Assembly: GCF_005217615.1 (NCBI RefSeq)
Contig: NZ_SZNK01000001.1
Span: 494,001-558,000 of the forward strand
Reading direction: 5' to 3'
Origin: Brevibacillus antibioticus
Lineage (GTDB): Bacteria > Bacillota > Bacilli > Brevibacillales > Brevibacillaceae
Length of the DNA stretch: 64,000 nucleotides
The notes beneath the pieces were generated by a model. It did not search any database and was not told the origin of the DNA. It saw only the letters and a program-made list of their open reading frames with translations. A program made the position numbers and the translations under genes. Every line of letters starts with the position of its first letter. The stretch's first letter is position 1. Below, in pieces: positions 9,405-17,437 of the stretch.

Positions 9405-10652
9405 ATGAGGCAAAAGTGGGAAACCTACCCGAGCAGCATTCGTTTATTGGCGATTGCTGCCGTCATTTTTTCTACCGGAATGGCGTGTATTTGGCCGCTA
9501 GTTACGATCTATATTCATAACCATCTCGGAAAGCCGCTGACTGTAGCCGGCTTCTTGTTGCTTTTAAATCAAGGTGCATTCCTGATTGGGAGTGTTGTCG
9601 GCGGGATGATGTTTGACCGCTGGGGCAAAATGCGCACCATTGTTGTTGGCTCCATCGGCGGAATGCTTATCTCCGTCTGTTTAGGTGTTACACAAGATTT
9701 TACCGTATATGTCCTACTATTATTATTGAATGGATTGTTTTGTGGATCCCTTTCTCCCGTTATGAATGCGCTGGCAGTGGTTTTATGGCCGGAGGGAGGC
9801 CGTAAAGCAATCAATCTGATTTACGTCTCCCTCAATGTGGGTGTAGCTGCCGGTTCTGCTTTAGGCGGCTTCTTGGCAAGTGTTTCGTTTGCTTGGACGT
9901 TTTTCGGAAATGCGATTTCACAAGTAATTGTGCTGACGATGTTCATGCTCATTTTGCCGCGTCAGTTAAAACTGGCAGAGCAAAAACGTCAATTGCAGAC
10001 AACTACTCCCGAACAAGCAGAGGACGAACTTCTACGAGAACCTCAGCAAGAGGCCAAGGTCATATGGGGAGCATTGCTGCTCTTATGCGGGGGGCTATTA
10101 ATTAGCTGGATTGTCTATGTACAATGGACGACGGTGCTGTCGACCTACATGCAATCCATGGGGATTTCACTCCGTCAATATAGTCTGTTGTGGACGCTGA
10201 ACGGCGGCTTGATCCTGTTTGGTCAGCCATTGATCGCATGGGTCATTCGACGCTTTGCCCGTACGCTAAAAGCACAAATGCTCTTGGGCGCATATATCTT
10301 TGCCTTGTCGATGTTAATTTTGTCTCAATCAACGGTTTATGCAGGCTTTGTGGCAGGTATGTTCATCATGACACTGGGAGAAATGCTCGTGTGGCCAGCT
10401 GTTCCGGCAGTAGCTGCACAGTTGACGCCAAAGGGACGAGACGGCTTCATTCAAGGGCTAATTGCAGGGACTGGATCAGCAGGACGGATGATCGGACCAT
10501 TGCTTGGCGCTTTCATTTTCCAATCGATTCATGCACAGGGACTATTGTTTGTAATGGCAGGCTTGTGTTTGTTGTCTGTGGCATTCTTCGCTTTCCACAC
10601 ATCTTTTCAAAAAAGAAGGCATCAAGTTTCGGTACAAAATCAAGCATCTTGA
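9405..10652 (+). CDS. MFS transporter (drug-efflux type)
   Basis: A 415-residue, 12-helix major facilitator protein. The signature between helices 2 and 3 is GGMMFDRWGKMR, and helix 5 has the motif-C-like GVAAGSALGGF found in proton-driven exporters. A hydrophilic central loop (about residues 185-215) is rich in Gln and Glu. It starts three bases after the moaC stop, so it is probably cotranscribed, but no link to molybdenum metabolism is evident. The promoter of the next transcription unit overlaps its last codons. Substrate unknown. Confidence 0.85.
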   Translation: MRQKWETYPSSIRLLAIAAVIFSTGMACIWPLVTIYIHNHLGKPLTVAGFLLLLNQGAFLIGSVVGGMMFDRWGKMRTIVVGSIGGMLISVCLGVTQDFTVYVLLLLLNGLFCGSLSPVMNALAVVLWPEGGRKAINLIYVSLNVGVAAGSALGGFLASVSFAWTFFGNAISQVIVLTMFMLILPRQLKLAEQKRQLQTTTPEQAEDELLREPQQEAKVIWGALLLLCGGLLISWIVYVQWTTVLSTYMQSMGISLRQYSLLWTLNGGLILFGQPLIAWVIRRFARTLKAQMLLGAYIFALSMLILSQSTVYAGFVAGMFIMTLGEMLVWPAVPAVAAQLTPKGRDGFIQGLIAGTGSAGRMIGPLLGAFIFQSIHAQGLLFVMAGLCLLSVAFFAFHTSFQKRRHQVSVQNQAS

Positions 10653-10677
10653 CACGGTTTGCGTGCTCAAGTAGTAT
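10649..10677 (+). promoter_or_regulatory. SigA promoter of mtnE
   Basis: TTGACA (10649-10654), a 17-base spacer, then TAGTAT (10672-10677); TATGAT overlaps three bases later. The -35 box overlaps the stop codon of the MFS gene. Confidence 0.7.
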
Positions 10678-10713
10678 GATATAGACGAAAAAACAGTATA
10701 TTCCGTGTGTTTG

Positions 10714-10825
10714 ACTTATTCAGAGAGGTGGAGGGACTGGCCCTATGAAGCCCGGCAGCGGATCTGTTCCATGTGATGGACAGATGCTGTGCCAATTCCA
10801 GCAGGATTATTTCCTGACAGATAAG
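10714..10825 (+). ncRNA. SAM-I (S-box) riboswitch
   Basis: The leader has the S-box core: CTTAT, then AGAGAGGTGGAGGGACTGG and CCCTATGAAGCCCGGCAGC, closing with ATAAG that pairs back to CTTAT (P1). High S-adenosylmethionine should stabilise this fold and let the terminator at 10845 form, switching off mtnE. An open reading frame runs through the element, but it is not the gene's true N-terminus. Confidence 0.96.
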
Positions 10826-10844
10826 GACGTGACCAAGCTGATCT

Positions 10845-10876
10845 CCCCCTTTTTCTGTATGGAAAAAGGGGGTTTT
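10845..10876 (+). terminator. Riboswitch expression-platform terminator
   Basis: A perfect ten-base stem, CCCCCTTTTT with AAAAAGGGGG, followed by TTTT, sits between the S-box and the mtnE start. It is the SAM-dependent attenuator. Confidence 0.93.
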
Positions 10877-10909
10877 ACTGTATTGGCCCAAGAAAGGAAT
10901 GGAAGAAAG

Positions 10910-12091
10910 ATGCGCATTCAACCCTCCGATATGATTGATCGACTCCCTACCCAGTTTTTTGCGACCCTGGTGGCAAAAGTAAACAAGGTCATTGCGCAAG
11001 GCCATGACGTCATTAACCTGGGGCAGGGCAATCCCGATTTGCCGACACCGCTGCATATTATTGAAGAATTACAGGCGCAAGCGGCACAACCACTCCATCA
11101 CAAATATCCGCCTTTTCAGGGACGCATGGAACTGAAGCAGGCAGTGGCACATTGGTATAAGCAAGAATTTGATGTAGACCTCGATCCGGAGGAAGAAGTA
11201 GCGATTTTGTTCGGCAGCAAAACCGGACTCGTAGAGATTTGCCAAGTACTCATGAACGCAGGCGATGTTGCACTGGTTCCAGACCCAGGCTATCCGGATT
11301 ATTGGTCGGGAGTAGCTGTCGTAGGCGGACGGATGGTCATGATGCCGTTGAAGGCGGAAAATGACTTCTTGCCAGACTACAGCCAGCTGTCCCAAGCTGA
11401 TTTGGATCGAGCGAAACTGATGTTTCTTAACTATCCGAACAATCCGACAGCAGTCAACGCACCACTGGAGTTTTATGAGGAAACCATTCGTTTTGCCCGA
11501 AAACATGAAATCGTTGTCTGCCACGACTTCGCCTACGGAGCAATCAGCTATGACGGGAAAAAGCCGGTCAGCTTCATGCAGGTTCCGGGTGCAAAAGAAG
11601 TGGGCGTAGAATTTTATACCTTGTCCAAAACGTACAACATGGCAGGCTGGCGTGTGGGTGCCATGGTAGGTAATCGCGAGCTGGTTCGTCTGATTAACCT
11701 CATTCAGGACCATTACTTTGTCAGTCTGTTCGGAGCGGTACAGATGGCGGCAGCCAAAGCGATGACGGATTCGCAGCAGTGCGTCCGCGATCTCGTCGCT
11801 GTCTACGAAAGTCGCCGCAATGCCCTCTACTCCAATCTGCATCGGATTGGCTGGCAGGCTCCGCCATCTCAAGGTTCGTTTTTTGCTTGGCTTCCAGTTC
11901 CCAGCGGCTTCACATCCGTGGAGTTCTCTGACCTGCTTTTGGAAAAAGCGCATGTCGTCGTAGCACCGGGGAATGGCTTTGGTCCGACAGGTGAGGGCTA
12001 TGTGCGAGCGGCTTTGCTATCCAATGAAGAGCGTCTCGCGGAAGCGGTCCAGCGAATCGAGCGGTTAGGGTTATTTACGAAAACAAAATAA
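10910..12091 (+). CDS. mtnE: PLP-dependent methionine-salvage aminotransferase
   Basis: A 393-residue class I/II aminotransferase. Family blocks include FINLGQGNPD-like VINLGQGNPDLPTP, LVPDPGYPDYWSGV, FLNYPNNPTAV, DFAYGAI and the PLP lysine in TLSKTYNMAGWRVG; the C-terminal Arg is in GYVRAALL. From memory of B. subtilis MtnE (YkrV), which transaminates 2-keto-4-methylthiobutyrate to methionine, it agrees along its whole length. The SAM riboswitch upstream supports a methionine role strongly. ATG at 10910 is chosen because the longer frame would translate the riboswitch and terminator. Other mtn genes are not adjacent. Confidence 0.88.
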   Translation: MRIQPSDMIDRLPTQFFATLVAKVNKVIAQGHDVINLGQGNPDLPTPLHIIEELQAQAAQPLHHKYPPFQGRMELKQAVAHWYKQEFDVDLDPEEEVAILFGSKTGLVEICQVLMNAGDVALVPDPGYPDYWSGVAVVGGRMVMMPLKAENDFLPDYSQLSQADLDRAKLMFLNYPNNPTAVNAPLEFYEETIRFARKHEIVVCHDFAYGAISYDGKKPVSFMQVPGAKEVGVEFYTLSKTYNMAGWRVGAMVGNRELVRLINLIQDHYFVSLFGAVQMAAAKAMTDSQQCVRDLVAVYESRRNALYSNLHRIGWQAPPSQGSFFAWLPVPSGFTSVEFSDLLLEKAHVVVAPGNGFGPTGEGYVRAALLSNEERLAEAVQRIERLGLFTKTK

Positions 12092-12106
12092 AAGCGAGTC
12101 AAATTG

Positions 12107-12139
12107 GCCACACTACCATATATGGAGTGTGGCTTTTTC
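12107..12139 (+). terminator. Terminator after mtnE
   Basis: The stem CCACACT-N11-AGTGTGG followed by CTTTTTCTT ends the mtnE transcript. Confidence 0.85.
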
Positions 12140-12149
12140 TTCTAGAATA

Positions 12150-12219
12150 AAAATCATTCTCATTATTGACAGATAATGATTTTCATTATACGATGTCATT
12201 GTTAATGATAATTAGTCTC
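12150..12219 (+). promoter_or_regulatory. Fur-controlled promoter with three Fur-like boxes
   Basis: TTGACA (12166-12171), exactly 17 bases, TACGAT (12189-12194). The spacer GATAATGATTTTCATTA is itself a Fur box: 16 of 19 positions match GATAATGATAATCATTATC over 12172-12190. A second match (15 of 19) lies at 12201-12219 downstream of the -10, and a weaker one (about 14 of 19) at 12150-12167 overlaps the -35. Iron-bound Fur should block RNA polymerase completely. Confidence 0.85.
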
Positions 12220-12239
12220 ATCGAGAGCGGGAGGGTACC

Positions 12240-12710
12240 ATGCGCTATCAGATTAACGGTTACACGGATATGTATACGGTGATCGCCAACGAGCGAAAAA
12301 TCGGCGGAGCCATTGAAGCAGGCCAGATTCGCTTGCGGACGGGAGAAGTTTACGCCAATGCTGTTCTCACTCGTTTGGAAATGTCAGGTGCGCATTTTTG
12401 CTCGATCGGATTTGTTACGGAAGAAGGCAAAAGGCTGATTGTTCATGTGAATGATATCAGCATGATCGCTGATGCTCGTCACGTCAACGTATGTGAGCTG
12501 ACGAACGAATGCATGAGAGTAGAGAAGTCAGCAGAAAGACTGAAGCGATTGAAGCGACTCTGTGAACTGAATGAAGGCAGCTGTACGCCGACCTTCCAGG
12601 AAGAGGCATTGCTGTTGGCAAGCGATATCGGTATGGAAGAAGCGTCTAATCATGTCGATCTCTCTTTCCTTCCACAAACAGAGAAACCACGAGTGTTCCG
12701 TATTGCTTAG
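12240..12710 (+). CDS. Unknown protein under Fur control
   Basis: A 156-residue soluble protein that I do not recognise. It has no signal peptide or membrane helix. The N-terminal ~85 residues look like a beta-rich small domain (alternating hydrophobic pattern, GEVYANAVLTRLEM, RLIVHVNDISMI). The C-terminal part is helical, with a basic Lys/Arg-rich stretch (AERLKRLKRLCELNEG). It has three scattered cysteines (positions near 54, 85 and 90) and no clear metal motif. GGGAGGG precedes the ATG, and the triple Fur box upstream implies synthesis under iron starvation. It is a single-gene unit bounded by terminators. Function unknown; an iron-sparing or regulatory role is conceivable only from regulation. 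Confidence 0.75.
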   Translation: MRYQINGYTDMYTVIANERKIGGAIEAGQIRLRTGEVYANAVLTRLEMSGAHFCSIGFVTEEGKRLIVHVNDISMIADARHVNVCELTNECMRVEKSAERLKRLKRLCELNEGSCTPTFQEEALLLASDIGMEEASNHVDLSFLPQTEKPRVFRIA

Positions 12711-12734
12711 GAGTATATAGATCATACATATGGA

Positions 12735-12768
12735 CCCCTTTTCGTTTGATACGAAGAGGGGTTTTTTG
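12735..12768 (+). terminator. Terminator after the Fur-controlled gene
   Basis: CCCCTTTTCGT pairs with ACGAAGAGGGG and is followed by six T. Confidence 0.88.
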
Positions 12769-12905
12769 CATGCAGTGTGTGAAGACTATTGGTTGAACAA
12801 CCGCTCGACATAGTCAAAACCTATCTGCTCATAGCTAGCAAAGATTGGACTTACGCTGTTGACAGTGATAAAACAAGGATAAGCAAAATCAAGGGGGAAC
12901 GGAAC

Positions 12906-14114
12906 ATGGAGTACTCATTTTCAAAATCTGTCGAAGCACTATCCTCCTCGGCTGTCCGGGAAATCTTGAAGCTGACCCAAGGCAATCAAGTGCTCTCGCT
13001 CGCAGGTGGACTGCCAGCAGAGGATTCTTTTCCAATCGCAGAGATGCGCGAAGCGTTTAACCGTGCGTTCGATCAAGGAGCAAAAGCTCTTCAATATGGA
13101 TTGACTGATGGATACGTACCGCTTCGTGAGTGGATTGCATCCCGCATGAAGCAAAAGCATATGAACGTCGGTGTAGATAATATGATCATCACTACGGGCT
13201 CTCAGCAAGCAGTAGACTTGCTGTGCCGTGTATATTTAGACGAAGGCGATGTCGTTCTCGTTGAAAATCCTACTTATTTGGCAGCCGTTCAGTTATTTCA
13301 ATTCCGGGGAATCAAAGCGATCCATGTAGACGGTGACGCCGATGGGATGGATTTGGATGATCTGGCGAAAAAAATAGCCCAGTATCGCCCGAAAATGGTG
13401 TACGTCATTCCTACCTTTGCCAATCCGACAGGAAAGGTATGGAGCCTCGAACGCCGTCTCGGCTTGCTTCGTCAATGTAAGGCGCAAAACATTCTCATCC
13501 TGGAAGACGATCCATATGGAGAGATCCAATTCGATGGGGAAGCACCGTACCGCTCGGTTTTCTCACTGGATGAACATCCGACCGATTCTTGTGTAGTGTA
13601 CACCAGTACCTTTTCCAAAATTGTCGCGCCAGGCTTGCGTACCGGATGGGCCATTGGAGATACACGCGTGATTCAAATGATGGTGAAGGCGAAGCAAGCA
13701 GTGGATTTGCAGTCGAGCACAATTGACCAGTACGCTCTGTATGAGCTGTTGTCCCGCTTTGATCTGGAGCGCCACATTGAGAAAATCCGCGAGTCCTACA
13801 AGGCGCGCATGGAGTGGATGCATGAGCTCTTGGTTGCGCAAAACTGGGAGGGCGTACAGTGGGAAAAACCAAGAGGCGGGATGTTCCTCTGGGTGAACCT
13901 GCCTGAGCACGTCGATGCAGAGAAGCTGCTGGCCCGATCCGTAAAGGAAGGCGTGGCATTCGTACCAGGGAAGCCGTTTTATGCAGCCGAGCCGCAAGTC
14001 AATACGATGCGCTTGAACTATACGCTCTTGAACCGGGAAGACACGGAGCTTGCGATTTCACGACTGGGCAAAGCATTCCACGCCTATAGTGAATCACTGG
14101 TGACAAATGTGTAA
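12906..14114 (+). CDS. PLP-dependent aminotransferase, 2-aminoadipate/LysN type
   Basis: A 402-residue fold-type I aminotransferase resembling the catalytic domain of MocR proteins and 2-aminoadipate transaminases, without the GntR DNA-binding domain. Blocks: LSLAGGLPAEDSFP, LQYGLTDGYVPLRE, ITTGSQQAVDL, PTFANPTG, EDDPYGEIQFD, PLP lysine in TSTFSKIVAPGLRTGW, and the carboxylate Arg in MRLNYTL. It probably transaminates branched-chain, aromatic or aminoadipate substrates; the exact one cannot be read. ATG at 12906 has AAGGGGGAACGG upstream; the 39 extra residues possible upstream have no ribosome site. Monocistronic, with a terminator after it. Confidence 0.88.
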   Translation: MEYSFSKSVEALSSSAVREILKLTQGNQVLSLAGGLPAEDSFPIAEMREAFNRAFDQGAKALQYGLTDGYVPLREWIASRMKQKHMNVGVDNMIITTGSQQAVDLLCRVYLDEGDVVLVENPTYLAAVQLFQFRGIKAIHVDGDADGMDLDDLAKKIAQYRPKMVYVIPTFANPTGKVWSLERRLGLLRQCKAQNILILEDDPYGEIQFDGEAPYRSVFSLDEHPTDSCVVYTSTFSKIVAPGLRTGWAIGDTRVIQMMVKAKQAVDLQSSTIDQYALYELLSRFDLERHIEKIRESYKARMEWMHELLVAQNWEGVQWEKPRGGMFLWVNLPEHVDAEKLLARSVKEGVAFVPGKPFYAAEPQVNTMRLNYTLLNREDTELAISRLGKAFHAYSESLVTNV

Positions 14115-14121
14115 TGGAAGC

Positions 14122-14161
14122 AAAAAGACAACCAATCTCCTTGAGCTGGTTGTCTTTTTTA
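14122..14161. terminator. Bidirectional terminator
   Basis: AAAAAGACAACCA pairs with TGGTTGTCTTTTTT between two converging genes. Confidence 0.9.
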
Positions 14162-14169
14162 ATGCATGT

Positions 14170-14988
14170 TTACAGGGAAAGCTCCCTTTGCGCCCGATCC
14201 AGCCATTCATTCACAAGCTCTGTAAACAGAAGCGGCTGCTCAATCTGTAAGTTGTGTCCGGCACAATCGAGAGCGGCAAAAGAAGAGCGAGGATAGCCTT
14301 CGATGATATTCCAAATATCGCGATAGCCGACAGAATGATCTTGTTTGCCCACAACAAAAAGACTCGGATGTGGGAAGGGGGTCGTATCCAATGGGAAGGA
14401 CACGCCATACGCTTGTCTGATTTTCGTGAGGAAAGAAGGGTCAGACAGCATGTAGCCGTCGACAATCTCCTTTTTATAGCGGTTCCAAGTATATTCAGTA
14501 GCTACTACTGCCATCGACTCAAACTCCGCTCGCTCTGTCTCACTCAACTTCTCCCAGAGCGAAGGTTCCTTTACTAGGACGGGTTTATCCGGCAGTGTGC
14601 GCTTTTCTTTATCAGGAATGATGTTCGGGCAGATGAACAGGGCGCCCTTCACTTGATCCCGGCGCTTCTCGATAACTGCTCGTGTAAGATATCCGCCGTA
14701 TGATTCACCCGCAATGAAAAAAGGTTCACCTGGAATGAGTTGATCGATGAACGCGAGGACAACCTCCAGAATATCGTCCGTAGTGTGGATATGTTCGTAG
14801 TTTTCCGTTTGTCCCATTCCGGGCAGGTCTATGTATAGGCGTCGGTATCCCGGACGTTTCTCAAAAATTGGTTCCAGACAACCAGTCATGCATCGGTGAT
14901 CAAGTGAAAAGCCGTGAATCATTACGACAGGAAAACCGCTTCCGATCTCCTCATAATAAAGGTTGACGCCATTGACCTCGCATCTCAT
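14170..14988 (-). CDS. Alpha/beta hydrolase
   Basis: A 272-residue cytoplasmic alpha/beta-fold hydrolase. Oxyanion-loop motif IHGFSLDHR, nucleophile elbow GESYGG (Ser), acid in VVGKQDHSVGYRD and catalytic His in CAGHNLQIEQP are in the expected order. Substrate unknown; the family includes esterases, proline iminopeptidases and haloalkane dehalogenases. The start ATG at 14988 has GGGGGG upstream. An in-frame ATG at 15069 lies in the -35/-10 region and is rejected. A clear promoter with a palindrome between it and the gene suggests a dedicated repressor. Confidence 0.82.
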   Translation of the reverse strand: MRCEVNGVNLYYEEIGSGFPVVMIHGFSLDHRCMTGCLEPIFEKRPGYRRLYIDLPGMGQTENYEHIHTTDDILEVVLAFIDQLIPGEPFFIAGESYGGYLTRAVIEKRRDQVKGALFICPNIIPDKEKRTLPDKPVLVKEPSLWEKLSETERAEFESMAVVATEYTWNRYKKEIVDGYMLSDPSFLTKIRQAYGVSFPLDTTPFPHPSLFVVGKQDHSVGYRDIWNIIEGYPRSSFAALDCAGHNLQIEQPLLFTELVNEWLDRAQRELSL

Positions 14989-15002
14989 AAAAAGCCCCCC
15001 AA

Positions 15003-15076
15003 TGACACTTGTGTCAGATTGTTTCGAAAGTTTGTAACGCACGTTCTTATTATAAGTGATCTGGTACATATTTCAA
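15003..15076 (-). promoter_or_regulatory. Promoter and candidate operator of the hydrolase gene
   Basis: On the minus strand TTGAAA (15076-15071), a 16-base spacer, TATAAT (15054-15049). Downstream, at about +30 to +45, lies the palindrome TGACAC-N2-GTGTCA (15003-15016), a likely repressor site whose regulator is not identified. Confidence 0.65.
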
Positions 15077-15081
15077 GGATG

Positions 15082-15120
15082 AAAAAACACACCCACAACG
15101 AGAATCGTCAATGGGTGTGC
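15082..15120 (-). terminator. Terminator of the encapsulin operon
   Basis: On the minus strand CACACCCA pairs with TGGGTGTG and is followed by six T, twelve bases past the shell-gene stop. Confidence 0.88.
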
Positions 15121-15131
15121 CAAAGGGCTTC

Positions 15132-15980
15132 CTATTCTTCTGTTTCTTCCAAGGTGCAAATGGCACTTGGACGCTTGATCCGCAATACAACGCACTCATA
15201 TACACGGAACAGACTGTTCATTTGCTCGTCTCCGAGGAATGCAGAGTCGAAGTCTTCTGCAATCGCCAGGTCGAGATTGTGACGGCCAGTCGCTACCAAG
15301 ACGCCGGAACGGCCTTTAATGGTAGGAGATTGGAAGACACCATCTGTAACGAGATTGCGAACATGCTCGATCTCAAGTACGTTGGTGCCTTTGTGCACGC
15401 GATGCAAGAGAGAGTAGAGCTCAGGAGAAACAACCAGTGCATACGGACCGCTGTGTCCCATTTTCAACAGCTTGTTGCGTGCTTCCACGATATCGGCAAA
15501 CGCATTGCCAGATTCCATCCAATCGCTCTTCAGATGAGTGAGGCGGCCTTTCACGTTCATCAGACCAGGAAGGTCGAATTCCGCAGCACCGTTGAAGATC
15601 AGATCGTCTTCCATCAGTGCACCACCAGCAGCTGCGTTGGCAGCCGCGCTCATGTCCAAAGGCATGCCCAGTGTACGTGCCTGGGCAACATCGCGCCAGT
15701 AGAGCATGAAATCCTTGTACAGGATCGGAATCGTCATGCTGACACGGCGGCTAGGCTGTGTCATTTCGAGAGATTCTCCGCGCAGGGAGAGACCGCCAAA
15801 ACGGGATTCTTCATATACATCGTTGGTAATGGTTTGGATGCCTTCACCCAATGGTCCATAAATATCGATAAAGCGACGTCCTACCAGCTGGCGGCGAGCC
15901 ATGTCAACGACAGTTGCGTCCAGTTGGTTCCATTCGTCAGTCGTCAAGGGAGAGTCTGGGTATTTACGAAGCTTGTCCAT
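15132..15980 (-). CDS. Encapsulin shell protein (family 1, IMEF-associated type)
   Basis: A 282-residue HK97-fold protein that self-assembles into a protein nanocompartment. Typical encapsulin features are the N-terminal helix LTTDEWNQLDATVVDMARRQL (cargo-docking region), GRRFIDIYGPLGEGIQTI, the E-loop region ESRFGGLSLRGESLEMTQ, and the P-domain with YALVVSPELYSLLHRV and the C-terminal SLFRVYECVVLRIKRP. At 282 residues it is longer than T=1 encapsulins (about 265) and fits the T=4, 42-nm IMEF class described from Quasibacillus thermotolerans; the capsid size is an inference. ATG at 15980 follows GGAGG by seven bases. It lies 37 bases after its cargo gene. Confidence 0.95.
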   Translation of the reverse strand: MDKLRKYPDSPLTTDEWNQLDATVVDMARRQLVGRRFIDIYGPLGEGIQTITNDVYEESRFGGLSLRGESLEMTQPSRRVSMTIPILYKDFMLYWRDVAQARTLGMPLDMSAAANAAAGGALMEDDLIFNGAAEFDLPGLMNVKGRLTHLKSDWMESGNAFADIVEARNKLLKMGHSGPYALVVSPELYSLLHRVHKGTNVLEIEHVRNLVTDGVFQSPTIKGRSGVLVATGRHNLDLAIAEDFDSAFLGDEQMNSLFRVYECVVLRIKRPSAICTLEETEE

Positions 15981-16017
15981 AGTGTAACCTCCATGTTATT
16001 TCAGGATTTCCGATTCG

Positions 16018-16617
16018 CTACATTCCTTTCAAGCTGCCAACTGTCAGTCCTTTTTTACCGGAAACGGCAGGGGCGGAATGCTTGATCACGGAAGCAACAC
16101 CGTGAGGAGCGGAAGCCGAAGCTTTCAAATGATCGACCTGGTGAATGTCGTGCCCCTCATCGTGATCAGTGAGATCAGGATGAGCCGCATCAGAGAATCG
16201 TTGGCTCATGTTCGCCATGATTTCTTTGACTGTCAAATAGTCTGTATGCGTCTTTTCACGCATGCCATCTAGGAGCTGACGTGTTTCGTCATCCTTGAAT
16301 TCATACAGGGAGAGCTCCAGATGCTCGCGGAAATTGTGCAGTCCAAAACGTTCCAGATTCACATCGGACAGCATTTGCGAGAGGTCGCGATCACTTAGCT
16401 GATCCAGGCTTTTTCCTGAGGACAGCTTCTCCAGGTGGGGAACCAATTCCTGCAAGCGACCCATGCGCTGTTCTTCTTCTTCCAAAATATGATGGTAGTA
16501 AAGGCGAGTATGCTCGTCCGTTGCCGCGTCGATAATCGGCTGGATAACGCCCATGAAGCTGTTGATGTAACCTCTGGTGCGATCAAAAATGGCGTGCAGC
16601 TGTGTAATTTCTTGCAC
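16018..16617 (-). CDS. IMEF iron-mineralising encapsulin cargo protein
   Basis: A 199-residue helical, ferritin/hemerythrin-like cargo protein. A long first helix pair carries the putative iron ligands (DEHTRLYYHHILEEEEQRM), followed by further helices and a His/Asp-rich linker (about 150-180). The C-terminus ends LTVGSLKGM, the encapsulation tag that docks into the shell lumen and matches the known IMEF targeting motif. In the described IMEF systems the cargo oxidises Fe(II) and stores thousands of iron atoms per capsid. The start is GTG at 16617, nine bases after AGGAGG; the ATG at 16635 overlaps that ribosome site and cannot use it. First gene of the operon. No ferredoxin gene is adjacent. 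Confidence 0.92.
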   Translation of the reverse strand: MQEITQLHAIFDRTRGYINSFMGVIQPIIDAATDEHTRLYYHHILEEEEQRMGRLQELVPHLEKLSSGKSLDQLSDRDLSQMLSDVNLERFGLHNFREHLELSLYEFKDDETRQLLDGMREKTHTDYLTVKEIMANMSQRFSDAAHPDLTDHDEGHDIHQVDHLKASASAPHGVASVIKHSAPAVSGKKGLTVGSLKGM

Positions 16618-16651
16618 TCTACGCCACCTCCTCATTACAATCTATTTTTTC

Positions 16652-16681
16652 ATTATACCGTTGGAAAAAACACCCGGGCAA
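16652..16681 (-). promoter_or_regulatory. Promoter of the IMEF-encapsulin operon
   Basis: On the minus strand TTGCCC (16681-16676), an 18-base spacer, TATAAT (16657-16652). I see no Fur box overlapping it, unlike the divergent operon. Confidence 0.6.
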
Positions 16682-16826
16682 CACTTATGTACATTTTCCT
16701 ATGATTACGAAGAATATGGTGCGGTGTAATTTGGAAAAGGGGGTGGGAACGCTAGAGCGCCGTGGCTTTGCCTACAGGCTTCGTTTCTAGTTTTGTTTTT
16801 TGACAAAAAAGTTATCATGGAGAGTA

Positions 16827-16882
16827 TTGTCAAAGGCTGTTGGGAATGATAATATTTATCAATAAGAGTGATATTCATTATC
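16827..16882 (+). promoter_or_regulatory. Fur-controlled promoter of the DUF2325 operon
   Basis: TTGTCA (16827-16832), 17 bases, TAATAT (16850-16855). A Fur-like box (15 of 19 positions) spans 16842-16860 over the -10, and a second (15 of 19) spans 16864-16882 just downstream. Together they predict iron-dependent repression of the small-protein operon beside the encapsulin genes. Confidence 0.82.
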
Positions 16883-16946
16883 AATTAGCATTCTGAGAAG
16901 ATAACATAAATCCTACATTCACTTAAATTTAAGGAGGTAACAAGTT

Positions 16947-17228
16947 ATGTCATCCATTTTAGTAATAGGCGGAGATCGCCTGGGCAATATTATCGAACTT
17001 TTGCAAGGTCAAGGCTTCAAGGATATTCACCACGTAACTGGACGGAAAAGCTCGCAAACTGGGGTGAAAATTCCAGCTGGTATCCACATGATTTTGGTGT
17101 TGACTGATTTCGTCAATCACAACTTGGCCAAAACGGTGAAAAACCAAGCCAAAGATCGCGAGCTGCCCATCGTGTTCTGCAAGCGTTCGTGTTCTGCGAT
17201 TGCCAAAGCTTTTGATCTCACTGCGTAA
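16947..17228 (+). CDS. DUF2325 small protein
   Basis: A 93-residue protein of the DUF2325 family, a Rossmann-like small domain of unknown function. It begins with ILVIGGDRLGNI (a nucleotide- or CheY-like first strand and loop), then HHVTGRK and a hydrophobic strand IHMILVLTDFVNH, and ends with PIVFCKRSCSAIAKAF, which has two cysteines (C-x3-C). AAGGAGG precedes the ATG. Two Fur boxes sit on its promoter, and it is divergent from the IMEF-encapsulin operon, so it probably acts in iron homeostasis. This role is inferred from regulation and position only. Confidence 0.85.
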   Translation: MSSILVIGGDRLGNIIELLQGQGFKDIHHVTGRKSSQTGVKIPAGIHMILVLTDFVNHNLAKTVKNQAKDRELPIVFCKRSCSAIAKAFDLTA

Positions 17229-17290
17229 ATACATACTCTCCAGATGGGGCAGACTACGATCGTGAGTCTGACACCAACGGAGGAATGACG

Positions 17291-17437
17291 ATGGAACAGA
17301 ATCGTTTGGGTGAACTGCCTATCGCACAGCTTACGGCCGCTCAGCTGCAACAATTAAAACAGGCAGAAGAACAAATCAACGTAGAAGGTCCAAATGTATA
17401 TCTTATTGCATTAGAGAAGCAATCCCCGTCCTCTTAG
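17291..17437 (+). CDS. 48-aa protein cotranscribed with the DUF2325 gene
   Basis: A 48-residue open frame, ATG to TAG, with GGAGG seven bases upstream. It starts MEQNRLGELPIAQL, continues with a Gln/Leu-rich helix (AAQLQQLKQAEEQIN) and ends with a short strand NVYLIALEKQ. It has no cysteine and no membrane segment. It lies 62 bases after the DUF2325 gene on the same strand with no promoter or terminator between them, so it shares the Fur control. Its stop lies inside the terminator stem. Function unknown; an adaptor or regulatory micropeptide is possible. Confidence 0.75.
   Translation: MEQNRLGELPIAQLTAAQLQQLKQAEEQINVEGPNVYLIALEKQSPSS

Noticed and set aside
10745-10909. N-terminal extension of mtnE
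   Set aside because: These codons lie inside the SAM-I riboswitch and its terminator, so the gene begins at 10910.
11069-11953. 294-codon minus-strand frame over mtnE
   Set aside because: Antisense shadow of a well-recognised aminotransferase; no domain is recognisable.
15111-16085. 324-codon plus-strand frame over the encapsulin gene
   Set aside because: It runs antisense through both the encapsulin shell gene and the start of the cargo gene and carries no recognisable motif.
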